Source: Shewanella japonica (lineage in GTDB: Bacteria; Pseudomonadota; Gammaproteobacteria; Enterobacterales; Shewanellaceae). From it: DNA of 64,000 nucleotides. Positions 11,011 through 19,874 of the stretch are shown in pieces. The stretch covers positions 789,001 through 853,000 of the forward strand of contig NZ_CP020472.1 in the NCBI RefSeq assembly GCF_002075795.1, in the 5' to 3' direction. Below the pieces are notes generated by a model. It was not told where the DNA came from. It did no database searches and was given only the letters and a program-made list of their open reading frames with translations. Both the position numbers and the translations under genes were made by a program. Positions within the stretch are counted from its first letter, which is position 1; every line of letters starts with the position of its first letter.

Positions 11011-11035
11011 TTAACGGCTCAAGACGAGCCGTTAA
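11011..11035 (+). terminator. Hairpin between hybrid kinase and metalloprotease genes
   Basis: A perfect ten-base-pair stem (TTAACGGCTC/GAGCCGTTAA) with a five-base loop lies right after the kinase stop. It is followed only by ATTTG, so termination may be partial. Confidence 0.55.
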
Positions 11036-11067
11036 ATTTGGCTGACTGACATAATGGAGAATGTTAA

Positions 11068-13446
11068 ATGAACCGTCACAGCATTGCACTTGCATTGGCA
11101 TTAAGTGCCATCCCCGTTATCGCATATGCGGCAACACCTGCCCAAACTGTGATTAAGCAAAGTGAAAAAGCGACCGGATTTATTAATTTCTATTATCAAA
11201 GTCAGTCTGGTGAATTGTATTTAGAGGCCAATAAACTTAACCAGCCATTTTTACTCATCACAAGCTTGCCACATGGTGTTGGTTCTAATGACATTGGCTT
11301 AGACCGTGGTCAACTTGGCGAAACTCGTATGGTTCAGTTTGAGCGTCAAGGTCCGTACATTTTATTAAAGCAATTAAATACTTTTTATAGAGCAAGCAGT
11401 GATAACCCTGCTGAGCAATTAGCGGTAAAAGAAGCCTTTGCAGAATCTGTATTATGGCGGGGTAAAGTGGTCGAAGGTAAAACGCCACTTGTGGCCGTTA
11501 ATCAATTAGTGCTAAACGATCTTCATGGTGTGGGCCAGCGGTTAGCTGACACCAAACAAGGTAGCTATAATCTTGATAGTTCACGTTCTGTCATTTTACC
11601 TGAAGGGGTGAAGTCCTTCGAAAAAAATGCTGATGTTGATGTGTTACTGACTTTTAATAGTAGCAAGCCAGGCGAGCAAGTGAGACAAGTTACGCCTGAT
11701 GGCAAGTTTGTATCAGTTAGGATGCGCTATTCGTTTGTAGCATTACCAGAGCCGGGCTATCAGCCTCGAGCTTATGAGCCGATGAGTGGTTACCTTTCGG
11801 GTGAATATTATGATTACTCAGCCCCAATAGACTCACCTGTCAGTAAACAATATCTACTGAGACATCGTTTAGAAAAGGTCACGCCTGGTATTGAACCAAG
11901 TGAAGTGATTAAACCAATAACCTATTATCTTGACCCTGGTGTACCAGAACCTATCCGCACTGCATTATTGGATGGTGCTCGTTGGTGGGAGGATGCATTC
12001 ACTGCTGCTGGATTTATTGATGGCTTCAAAGTGGAAATGTTACCAGAGGATGCAGATCCTCAAGATATTCGCTATAACATGATCCAATGGGTGCATAGAG
12101 CAACAAGAGGCTGGTCTTATGGTGCATCCATTAAAGATCCTCGCACAGGTGAAATTATCAAAGGTCATGTGACCTTAGGTAGTTTGCGAGTAAAACAAGA
12201 TCATTTAATTGCCAGAGGATTAACCGCAGGCTGGGAAGATAGAGATGCAGCTAAACAAGCATCGATGAACCTAGCATTGGCACGTATTCGCCAGTTATCA
12301 GCTCATGAGATTGGCCATACCATCGGGCTTGACCATAACTTTGCAGCTTCTACGAATGATAATGCCTCTGTCATGGATTACCCTCATCCGAAGGCGACGT
12401 TAAATGGCGACAAAATTGATATCTCAGCGCCTTATTCTGAAGGAATAGGGGAGTGGGATAAGTTTACCATTGCCTACGGTTACGGCAATGAAGCGAATTT
12501 AACAGAGTTGGTTCGCCAAGCTAGAACACAAGGTCTACGTTATATTGGAGAAGCTGATTCCCGTTCACCGGCTTCAAGCCATGCCTATGCGAGCTTATGG
12601 GACAATGGTGCATCTGCAGCAGATGAGCTTACTCGCTTAGAGCAAGTTCGTAGAGTGGCTATTGAGCAATTTAATGCTCAAGCACTGCTTAGCGAGCAAC
12701 CTTTAGGTGAGCTAAGTGACGTGTTTGTGCCAGTATACTTTATGACTCGATACCAAATTGATGCCGCTGCTAAATGGATTGGCGGCAGTGATTATAGTTA
12801 TCAACAGCAAGGCTCTGCTGAGCGATGGCATTATTTGTCGCCTAAATTACAACGCAGTGCATTAGATGCTTTATTGAATGTTATCTCAGCCCAAAGTTTG
12901 TCTGTACCTTCTGAGATTACCGATATCTTGGTGCCTAAAGCGGGTAACTATCGTAAGACTCGTGAAAGTTTCGATTCTGGTTTAGGCGTGCTGACTGATC
13001 CGATAGGTATGGCAGAAGTCTTAAGTCGACAAATTGCTAACCGTTTATTGGCTCCAGAGCGTTTAAATAGGGTTAATCAAGGGTTTATGACTGACTCAGA
13101 GCAATTATCAGTGGTGAACCTAGTCGATAAATTATTAGCGAAAACGGTATATCAAGATCTGCAGCGAGGCCAGTTATTAGCGGTACAAATGCGCGTTAAT
13201 ACTGTCGTGTTAGACGAAATTCTTGCTAGCTATCACCATGAAAAAACGGCCCCTGAGGTTAAAGCGCAATTGCTTGCAAGGCTGCAATATGTTGAAAAAC
13301 AGTTGAAACGTCGTAGTAACCGAGCAAGTAATTATCAAGCTGCTCATTTTGACTGGCTTCTACAAGCGGTGGCTAAAGGCATCGCTTCAAACGAGTTTAG
13401 GTTTATTGAATCACCGCTTAACATGCCGCCTGGTTCACCTATCTAA
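11068..13446 (+). CDS. Secreted zinc metalloprotease, DUF4953/DUF5117 type
   Basis: The 792-residue protein has a signal peptide (MNRHSIALALALSAIPVIAYA) and a metzincin-type zinc site HEIGHTIGLDH, with His413, Glu414, His417 and His423 and a Met-turn-like segment (ASVMDYPHP) shortly after. The N-terminal half resembles DUF5117 and the region after the zinc site fits DUF4953, a pairing known in predicted bacterial metalloproteases. The likely location is periplasmic or outside the cell. Substrate is unknown. The ribosome site is AATGGAG before the ATG. The adjacent hybrid kinase could regulate it, but that is only suggested by position. Confidence 0.88.
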   Translation: MNRHSIALALALSAIPVIAYAATPAQTVIKQSEKATGFINFYYQSQSGELYLEANKLNQPFLLITSLPHGVGSNDIGLDRGQLGETRMVQFERQGPYILLKQLNTFYRASSDNPAEQLAVKEAFAESVLWRGKVVEGKTPLVAVNQLVLNDLHGVGQRLADTKQGSYNLDSSRSVILPEGVKSFEKNADVDVLLTFNSSKPGEQVRQVTPDGKFVSVRMRYSFVALPEPGYQPRAYEPMSGYLSGEYYDYSAPIDSPVSKQYLLRHRLEKVTPGIEPSEVIKPITYYLDPGVPEPIRTALLDGARWWEDAFTAAGFIDGFKVEMLPEDADPQDIRYNMIQWVHRATRGWSYGASIKDPRTGEIIKGHVTLGSLRVKQDHLIARGLTAGWEDRDAAKQASMNLALARIRQLSAHEIGHTIGLDHNFAASTNDNASVMDYPHPKATLNGDKIDISAPYSEGIGEWDKFTIAYGYGNEANLTELVRQARTQGLRYIGEADSRSPASSHAYASLWDNGASAADELTRLEQVRRVAIEQFNAQALLSEQPLGELSDVFVPVYFMTRYQIDAAAKWIGGSDYSYQQQGSAERWHYLSPKLQRSALDALLNVISAQSLSVPSEITDILVPKAGNYRKTRESFDSGLGVLTDPIGMAEVLSRQIANRLLAPERLNRVNQGFMTDSEQLSVVNLVDKLLAKTVYQDLQRGQLLAVQMRVNTVVLDEILASYHHEKTAPEVKAQLLARLQYVEKQLKRRSNRASNYQAAHFDWLLQAVAKGIASNEFRFIESPLNMPPGSPI

Positions 13447-13461
13447 CATGCGAACGACCAA

Positions 13462-13488
13462 AAAGCCCAACGAACATCGTTGGGCTTT
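13462..13488. terminator. Bidirectional terminator between metalloprotease and Ser/Thr kinase genes
   Basis: A perfect twelve-base-pair stem (AAAGCCCAACGA/TCGTTGGGCTTT) with a three-base loop lies between two convergent genes. T-rich flanks occur on both strands. Confidence 0.85.
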
Positions 13489-13515
13489 GTAATTTTCTAA
13501 GGTGCTTTATGGCGT

Positions 13516-15339
13516 CTAATTTTGAGCTGGACTTAACGCTGCTTGTTTTGGGTTTTTAGGATAAAAGTGGTCACTTTTACGATCGATATGTGAAAACTGA
13601 CGAGTATTTTTATAAGGCAGCTTCATAAATCCTGATACGCCATGGCCTTGTATCTTAGTGGCGTGATGTAAAATACGATCTAAAGATGCCCTAAATGCAG
13701 CTTGCTTACGTGGGTTTAGTAAACGTAAATAGCTATGGATCTTTAAGTGATTGGGTAAGGCTTCAAAAATAATGCAGCCAGTATGATGAATTTGGTTGAT
13801 CCAGCCCAGTTCAGTCATGATTTCGGTTGGCAGTTCTAAGTTTTCTTCAGGGTCTTTACCGTCTTCAAAGTAGGAGTGTAACCGTGAGCGACCTTCTGAG
13901 GCAGGAACATCTCCCACTTCGAAGCTTAGCTGGGCATCATTCACCATTTGATAGGGTTCTGATGCATGTTGGCGTTCAAGGTGTAAGGTATCCTTTGCGT
14001 TAAAAAAGCAGGCTTTAAACACCCCTATTCGTTTAATTCCCCTCGCCAAAGTCACCATATTATTGACTGCTTTAATGAGCACATCTTTGGTTTCAGGATC
14101 ATAAATCGCAAGGTTTGAATCAATATATACACCACTCTTTCGCCAATGAATAGCCAGCCCGCCAACAATGGGATATTGAGCTAATTTTCCAACGGCAGCG
14201 ACAAACCCTTTTTCTGTATCGCCCATGCCAGCGAGGAAGTTACGGTAATATTTTTCAAGCTGCACATCGTCCATTTTAGCGATGGGATCTTGAGTGTTAT
14301 GCTCTTTAAGGAATGACTTCCTTGAGCTGTAACTTACCGTCTCTACTTGTTTTTGTTTAGGTAATACCCACAACGGAATGTCTTCATGTACCGGGTGGGT
14401 GGTAATGTTTGGTAGATGCATACGATGGTTATGCCGCATACTTTTTAAAAAGTAGTCGCCCGCAAGGTTGCGTCGCTCAAGATCGTCACTCAACATGCCA
14501 TCCAAAGTGCGGGCAAGCTCAATGGGTAAACCAAGGCTACTGGCAGGAATCACTTTGCTTCCAAAGCGGCTAATCTGCCCTGATGCCAACGCATAAAGCG
14601 TTGCGGTAACACCCTGCTCATCAAAGCGTGGGCTGGAAAGAGCACCATTTAGCTGCTCCTCTCCGATAAAGTACACATCGCCCATTCTGGCGTTCGTGTG
14701 CTGTTGGTCGTTGGACATCAAAGACATCACATTATTTTCAACGGAATTATTGTTCTCATCACGCTGAGCAAAGACAGCAGAGCCCCAATCAATAAGCGAT
14801 AAATGATCGTTTTTAATGTCATACACTAAATTAGACGGTTTAATGTCGCCGTGAACTAAGCATTTTCCGGTGCGAAGGTAATACAAGAGGTTGGCTAATT
14901 GACGGGCGATGCTGACAATCATCGCAACCGGTAACACCCCCATTCGGTGACATATTTTATCTAAATCTTCTCCTTGAGCGCGCTCCATGACCATGATGCC
15001 TTGCTTACCGACTCGCTCAAACTTTATCGCATTAGGCACATTAGGGTGCATGAGTTGACTGAGCATGAAGGCTTCTTCTTCAAGCCTATCCTGCACACTA
15101 CGCGGAAGGGTAATTCGGGAGAACTTAAATACATGCGATTCACCAATATCGTTTGTACCAGCAAACACAAACCCATAAGCTCCTTTCCCGATAAATTCGA
15201 TATCAGCATAACCAAGTTTACTTAACTGCTGATTACATAATCTTATCCAAGCACGGTGCTTTCGAGTATCTTCTGCTTTTAATAAATAAACCGATTGTTC
15301 TTCATTAATATAAAAGTGCTGTAGCTGAGGTGTTTGCAA
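13516..15339 (-). CDS. Serine/threonine protein kinase with unassigned C-terminal half
   Basis: The 607-residue protein has a eukaryotic-type kinase domain at about 45-300. The glycine loop is GKGAYGFVF (51-59), the ATP-binding lysine is Lys72, the catalytic loop is HGDIKPSN (Asp165) and the metal-binding motif is DWG (Asp184). HRD to HGD and DFG to DWG are departures from the canonical motifs, but all catalytic residues are present. Residues about 330-590 match nothing I recognise and have no membrane span, so the protein is probably cytoplasmic. The start is TTG, backed by AGGAG five bases upstream; no in-frame ATG precedes the kinase domain. No phosphatase gene is adjacent. Confidence 0.85.
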   Translation of the reverse strand: MQTPQLQHFYINEEQSVYLLKAEDTRKHRAWIRLCNQQLSKLGYADIEFIGKGAYGFVFAGTNDIGESHVFKFSRITLPRSVQDRLEEEAFMLSQLMHPNVPNAIKFERVGKQGIMVMERAQGEDLDKICHRMGVLPVAMIVSIARQLANLLYYLRTGKCLVHGDIKPSNLVYDIKNDHLSLIDWGSAVFAQRDENNNSVENNVMSLMSNDQQHTNARMGDVYFIGEEQLNGALSSPRFDEQGVTATLYALASGQISRFGSKVIPASSLGLPIELARTLDGMLSDDLERRNLAGDYFLKSMRHNHRMHLPNITTHPVHEDIPLWVLPKQKQVETVSYSSRKSFLKEHNTQDPIAKMDDVQLEKYYRNFLAGMGDTEKGFVAAVGKLAQYPIVGGLAIHWRKSGVYIDSNLAIYDPETKDVLIKAVNNMVTLARGIKRIGVFKACFFNAKDTLHLERQHASEPYQMVNDAQLSFEVGDVPASEGRSRLHSYFEDGKDPEENLELPTEIMTELGWINQIHHTGCIIFEALPNHLKIHSYLRLLNPRKQAAFRASLDRILHHATKIQGHGVSGFMKLPYKNTRQFSHIDRKSDHFYPKNPKQAALSPAQN

Positions 15340-15643
15340 ACGCTGCTCCTATTATTACACCCATTGTTATTCATCGAGTGCTTGCTACATCAACGCATAT
15401 TTCGAATTGTCAGGCAAGTCTTGTGCTTGCATTTAAGGTGTTTTTTGCAGAGCAAGTTCAATGCAGAAACCAGTTTGATTTCAAATAAAATACGGTAAAT
15501 GACAAGTTGTTCAGCAAAAACGAATGAAACTGCCTAGCTTAAATATTGGGAGTTGTAAACTTTGACGTGAATCAAGTTGTTTTGGGCTATACACAGGTAC
15601 TATTTAAGTGAATCAACGGATTCGGGTTAATCAAGGAGGGCTT
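15340..15643. other. Divergent intergenic region
   Basis: This 304-base region separates the leftward kinase gene from the rightward Cys-rich gene. Apart from the FNR-like box described separately, no element was recognised. Confidence 0.5.
15562..15575 (+). promoter_or_regulatory. FNR/EtrA-like binding site
   Basis: TTGAC-GTGA-ATCAA matches the FNR consensus TTGAT-N4-ATCAA at nine of ten fixed positions. It is centred about 75 bases before the start codon of the Cys-rich gene at 15644. That position suits activation under oxygen limitation. Confidence 0.5.
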
Positions 15644-15994
15644 ATGCCTAACATTAAAAAAGCTGACTTAATTCCACTGTTTTCTTTTCCACGCCAGCGT
15701 ATTTTACAGTCAATGGAAGTGACTCACTGTCCTCATGCGGTGTTTTACAATGCCAGCGATGAACAATGTACGACTTGCCATCAAGGAGAAGAGTGCATAT
15801 GGATGAATCACAATGATGAACTAGTTGCGATTGAAAAAAAATCCGTTGATGAACTGAAACAACAGCTACTGATTGCAGTCGATTTTATTGACTCAAATTT
15901 AAGTCCACATCATTTATCACGTCGCAACTGTCAATGTGATAACTGTAAATGGCTTAAAAAGGTGCAACAAGTTCTAGATGGTGAAGGGCAGTAA
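15644..15994 (+). CDS. Small Cys-rich protein of unknown function
   Basis: I do not recognise this 116-residue protein. It has seven cysteines in two groups: Cys29, 42, 45 and 51 (C-x12-C-x2-C-x5-C) and Cys96, 98 and 101 (C-x-C-x2-C). The arrangement suggests metal or iron-sulfur binding. It has no signal peptide or membrane span. The start chosen is ATG 15644, because AAGGAGGG ends five bases upstream; an earlier in-frame GTG at 15608 has no ribosome site. The FNR-like box upstream suggests redox-responsive expression. It is followed by tpm on the same strand after about 135 bases. Confidence 0.75.
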   Translation: MPNIKKADLIPLFSFPRQRILQSMEVTHCPHAVFYNASDEQCTTCHQGEECIWMNHNDELVAIEKKSVDELKQQLLIAVDFIDSNLSPHHLSRRNCQCDNCKWLKKVQQVLDGEGQ

Positions 15995-16130
15995 GCTTGC
16001 TGTGTTGGCGAGTTGAGTCAATAACATGAGTAAGCGTTTTTACTGATTACCTGTTGTGTCGCTAATCAATTTGCATCCTATGTTCATTGTATTTAGAGTA
16101 AAGCTCATTTACATGACATGGACCTTAGAT

Positions 16131-16787
16131 ATGGAAGCAAGTTTTTGGCACAGTAAGTGGCAGCAACAGCAAATTGGTTTTCACCAGCCGCAAATAAATG
16201 AATTTCTAATTAAATATTGGTCGCAACTGGCTATACCGTCCGCTGCTGAGGTATTTGTTCCATTGTGTGGCAAGTCGTTAGACATGTGTTACCTCGCAGA
16301 GAAAGGCCACAATGTTTTAGGTTGCGAGCTAAATCAAATTGCAGTTGAAGACTTTTTTAAAGAAAATACTTTGCCAGTTACACAACAAGCGCAAGGTGAG
16401 CATCAAGAGTACACCACAGATCAAATCACGCTTATACAAGGTGATATCTTTACGCTATCAGCGACGACCACACAAAAAATTGGCGCTTTTTATGATCGTG
16501 CAGCATTGATTGCATGGCCAGAGGCAATGCGTCAGCAGTATGCCAAGAAATTAGCAGAGCTGATCCCATCAGGCGTCAAGGGCTTACTCATTACCTTAGA
16601 TTATGATCAAGACACACTTAATGGCCCCCCATTTGCTGTTAGCCCATCTTGGATAGAGTCATACCTAGCTGAAACTTTTGACGTTGAGTTATTAGAGTGT
16701 GCTGATGTGTTGCGTGATAATCCAAGGTTTATTAATAAACAGGTTCCTTGGTTGAATGAAGCTGCGTATATCTTAACTAAAAAGTAA
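16131..16787 (+). CDS. tpm: Thiopurine S-methyltransferase
   Basis: Bacterial TPMT transfers a methyl group from S-adenosylmethionine to thiopurines and, in several bacteria, to selenium or tellurium oxyanions. From ATG 16131 the protein is 218 residues, the usual bacterial length, and begins MEASFWHSKW, typical of the family. The SAM-binding region includes VFVPLCGKSLDM, followed by LGCEL, and later YDRAALIA. Upstream in-frame ATGs at 16056 and 16113 would add residues not seen in the family. The gene ends 88 bases before the convergent porin gene with a shared terminator between them. Confidence 0.92.
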   Translation: MEASFWHSKWQQQQIGFHQPQINEFLIKYWSQLAIPSAAEVFVPLCGKSLDMCYLAEKGHNVLGCELNQIAVEDFFKENTLPVTQQAQGEHQEYTTDQITLIQGDIFTLSATTTQKIGAFYDRAALIAWPEAMRQQYAKKLAELIPSGVKGLLITLDYDQDTLNGPPFAVSPSWIESYLAETFDVELLECADVLRDNPRFINKQVPWLNEAAYILTKK

Positions 16788-16816
16788 TGGCTAAATTTAA
16801 CAGTAAAAATTGATAT

Positions 16817-16846
16817 AAAAAAAGCGACCATCAGGTCGCTTTTTTA
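16817..16846. terminator. Bidirectional terminator between tpm and porin 1
   Basis: The stem AAAAGCGACC/GGTCGCTTTT has a four-base loop and is flanked by A and T runs, so it can work on both strands for the two convergent genes. Confidence 0.9.
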
Positions 16847-16874
16847 TTAACTAAAGGCTCTAAAGAGGCATTAA

Positions 16875-17906
16875 TTAGAAGTCGTAGCGCATACCAACAG
16901 TAAATACGTTGTCATCTTCTAGATCGATGGTTGGGCCACCGTCAAGTTGGTAATCACCTTCGTACATAGCGTAGTGGCCATATACTAGAGTCGATTTAGA
17001 GATGCGGTAGTCAGCACCTACAGTGATTTGTGTAATGCTAGCATCAGTAACAACACCATCTGCTGCTTTTTGCTTAGTTAGGTAACGACCGAAACCACCT
17101 TCGTCAACACCGTACTCAGCTTTTAAGTTAACGCCGTTTAGGTTGTAAACCACGTTTAAGAAGTAAGAATCACCTTCTTGATCAGTCGTTTGGCTTTCAG
17201 TGCTTTGGTATAAACCACCTACTTTAAAATCACCTAGTTTAACTTGAGCAACGCCACGGTATGCATCGATGCCACCGATTGTGTTGTAAGCAGCAGCTAC
17301 ATAGTAGTTTTGCGCTTTAAGTTTTTTATCACCGATTGTTGCACTTAATGCGTACTGACTTTCGTAAGACTCATCACCGTTTGCATCAGTGTAGTTATCT
17401 TCCATTAAGTAAGTTGCGTTTAACGTGATTAAATCAGCGATTTTTGGAGAGTAGTACCAGATACCGTCAGCAGAACGAGTTTGACCTGCTACTAAACGGT
17501 CGATATCAGCATTGCTGTTACCGAAAACGTCAACGCCGCCTTCAGATTGCTTGAATACTGTGTCGTTACGGCCCACTAAAACAGTACCGAAGTTAGATTT
17601 TAAACCTAAGAAAGTGTTACGAGCTTTGAACACATCAGAGCTAGATGAAGTGTTTTCAACTTGGAATTCCATTTGGTATAGCACTTCGAAAGCATCAGAG
17701 ATTTTTTCGCTGCCTTTAACACCTAAGTGAGAGAAGTTGTTTTCGAATACAGTGCCAGCTTTACCTTCTTGGGTAGTCACACCTAGATCTGAATCTGTTA
17801 TTGCTAAGTCTAAACGACCGTAGAAATTTGGACCTTCAGCTGCTGCGCCGAAAGAAGTTAATGCAATCACAGAGGCCACAGATGCTGAAATTAGCGTCTT
17901 TTTCAT
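16875..17906 (-). CDS. Gram-negative porin (porin 1)
   Basis: This is a trimeric general-porin-type protein of about 343 residues with a signal peptide ending near SFGAAAEG and mature start GPNFYGRLDLA. It has alternating beta strands, an N-terminal motif NNFSHLGVKGSE and a C-terminal phenylalanine (VGMRYDF), the outer-membrane insertion signal. The start is the ATG at 17906: GGGAG lies seven bases upstream, while the ATG at 17912 is too close to it. It is a paralogue of the porin encoded about 480 bases upstream on the same strand. It likely allows small solutes through the outer membrane; specificity is not evident. Confidence 0.93.
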   Translation of the reverse strand: MKKTLISASVASVIALTSFGAAAEGPNFYGRLDLAITDSDLGVTTQEGKAGTVFENNFSHLGVKGSEKISDAFEVLYQMEFQVENTSSSSDVFKARNTFLGLKSNFGTVLVGRNDTVFKQSEGGVDVFGNSNADIDRLVAGQTRSADGIWYYSPKIADLITLNATYLMEDNYTDANGDESYESQYALSATIGDKKLKAQNYYVAAAYNTIGGIDAYRGVAQVKLGDFKVGGLYQSTESQTTDQEGDSYFLNVVYNLNGVNLKAEYGVDEGGFGRYLTKQKAADGVVTDASITQITVGADYRISKSTLVYGHYAMYEGDYQLDGGPTIDLEDDNVFTVGMRYDF

Positions 17907-18308
17907 CTTCATACTCCCTTTAGAGCCTAAGGTTCTATTCCCATTTTATGGGTTGTTTTAGTGAATTTCAGTCACAGCGGCAATGAGTTTACATAGCACT
18001 GTGATATGAACTTGACAGAATTTTTGCAGGTTTGAGCTGCTTAAGTTGTGGGCTATGTCAAACTTTTTGGGATAACGTAATGATTTGATGAAAAAATGTG
18101 ACAAGTTCGAGACTTTTGGCTATTAGTTAACAGTGATTTAGCAAACTACCCCTTTGTGGAGGTTCACATAATTGGCGATATGGTGTAAGTGGCGCTGTAA
18201 TAGGGTTTAAGCATAGTTAAGGTGTTGCTTAATTGTTAACTCTTTGGCGGTATTTGCATATGCGTTATGCATTTTTGCATAGGAAAAAGTGCGTTTGATA
18301 TATTGAGC
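17907..18308. other. Intergenic region upstream of porin 1
   Basis: About 400 bases of regulatory-sized sequence lie between the porin 1 start and the porin 2 terminator. It should carry the porin 1 promoter and a 5' leader. No protein-binding site was recognised with confidence. Confidence 0.45.
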
Positions 18309-18340
18309 CCAAAAAAAAGCGACCTATTGAGGTCGCTTTA
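18309..18340 (-). terminator. Intrinsic terminator after porin 2
   Basis: The stem AAAGCGACC/GGTCGCTTT with a six-base loop is followed on the minus strand by a long T run. It lies about 50 bases past the porin 2 stop. Confidence 0.85.
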
Positions 18341-18391
18341 GCATTTGCTTAACAATTCGCTGTTAATTAATTCAACAGCTTATCAGTGTAT

Positions 18392-19453
18392 TTAGAAATC
18401 TAAACGTACACCAACAGTGAAGATATCATCACTTAAATCTTCAACAACACCATTTAGCTTCATGTCGCCGTCGTATTTCGCGTAGTGACCGTATACTAAA
18501 GTGTTGTTGCTTAAACGGTAATCTGCACCGATGCTGAATTGTTGAATTTCAACGTCAGATACATCTTTACGTGCATCTAATACGTTTGCACCTTCGTCAT
18601 TTTCAAGCTGACCAGTACGACGGTCTACAATTTTACCTAGACCTGAATCATCGTAACCGTACATTGCTTTAATTTTAAGGTTACCCATCACGTATGCAGC
18701 GTTGATGAAGTAACTGTCACCTTCAAGGTGTGCTAATTCGCTTTTTAGGCTTTCAGTGTTTTGGTATAAACCGCCAACAATGAAGTTGCCAAATTTAGCT
18801 TGAACCACACCACGGTATGCTTCGATGTCTGTAATGCCGTCTTGGTAAGCGGCAGCTGCATAGAAGTTGTGAGATTTAAGCGCTCTATCACCAATCGTTG
18901 CACTTAATGCGTACATAGAGTCACTTTGTGATTCGTAGTTATCATCCATTAAGTAAGTCGCGTTAAGTGTTAGCATGTCAGCTAACTTTGGTGAGTAATA
19001 GCTAATGCCGTCACCAGAACGAGTTTGACCAGCTGCTAATAAGTCGATGTCTGAGTTGCTGTTACCGAATAAGTCAAAGCCGCTTTCAGATTGCTTAAAT
19101 ACAGTGTCATTACGACCAACTAATGCAGTACCAGCGTTGGTTTTAAGACCGATGAAGGTGTTACGAGCAGCGAATGTGTTACCTGAATTATCAAAGTTGC
19201 TTACGCCGAATTCCATTTGGTAAAGAATTTCGAAGTCATCGTTGATTTTCTCTGTGCCTTTCACACCTAACCAAGAGAAATTGTTTTCAATGACTGTACC
19301 GTCTTTTTGGTTTTGAGTTGCGACACCCAAGTCAGAGTTCGTAAGTGCAAGATCAGCACGACCGTAGAAATTTGGACCATCAGCTAAAGCAGTAAATGAA
19401 GTCATAGCAGTACAAGATAAAATAGCTGCAGTGATCAGGTTTTTTTTCATCAT
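18392..19453 (-). CDS. Gram-negative porin (porin 2), paralogue of porin 1
   Basis: The mature start (GPNFYGRADLALTNSDLG) and many strands nearly repeat those of porin 1, and the chain ends in a C-terminal phenylalanine (VGVRLDF). Length from the chosen start is 353 residues. Differences cluster in predicted loops, including an insertion near residue 290 (about 20 residues more than in porin 1). The start is ATG 19453, with AAGGAAG six bases upstream; a longer frame to 19492 lacks support. Having its own terminator, it is probably transcribed separately from porin 1. The pair most likely arose by tandem duplication. Confidence 0.93.
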   Translation of the reverse strand: MMKKNLITAAILSCTAMTSFTALADGPNFYGRADLALTNSDLGVATQNQKDGTVIENNFSWLGVKGTEKINDDFEILYQMEFGVSNFDNSGNTFAARNTFIGLKTNAGTALVGRNDTVFKQSESGFDLFGNSNSDIDLLAAGQTRSGDGISYYSPKLADMLTLNATYLMDDNYESQSDSMYALSATIGDRALKSHNFYAAAAYQDGITDIEAYRGVVQAKFGNFIVGGLYQNTESLKSELAHLEGDSYFINAAYVMGNLKIKAMYGYDDSGLGKIVDRRTGQLENDEGANVLDARKDVSDVEIQQFSIGADYRLSNNTLVYGHYAKYDGDMKLNGVVEDLSDDIFTVGVRLDF

Positions 19454-19874
19454 CTTAATCTTCCTTTGGTAAGGGCTTGATTTTGTTGGCACTCATCAGG
19501 TGTGCTCAACATTGATAGAAATAGTGACTCATAACGGATACGCTAAAGGCACTATTATTCTGGATCCTTTATTTGCGCCCGATATTGACATAAAAGCTTC
19601 ACTGAAAAGTGTGACAGTTATCACTAATGATGTTTTTTATTTGATTTGTATCATATTGGTTTACAAGGCTTACATTGCTTTTTAACAAGCAGGCTGCAAC
19701 CGTTAACTGCACTTATCACAAAATGATGTGGTTAGTTAATGTTTGCAACAGGTGTGTCGAGAAATGTGTCTATCTCAATCTGCTGTATTTATTGCAATGG
19801 CAGAGTTTTATTTCGCTCCTCAGCGAATTCGTATAAAATACCGCCCCCGAATAAGTCAGTAGCAAGAGCATCAC
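19454..19874. other. Divergent intergenic region between porin 2 and tcdA
   Basis: About 420 bases should contain promoters for porin 2 (leftward) and tcdA (rightward). Short frames here are not supported by ribosome sites. Nothing else was recognised. Confidence 0.45.
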
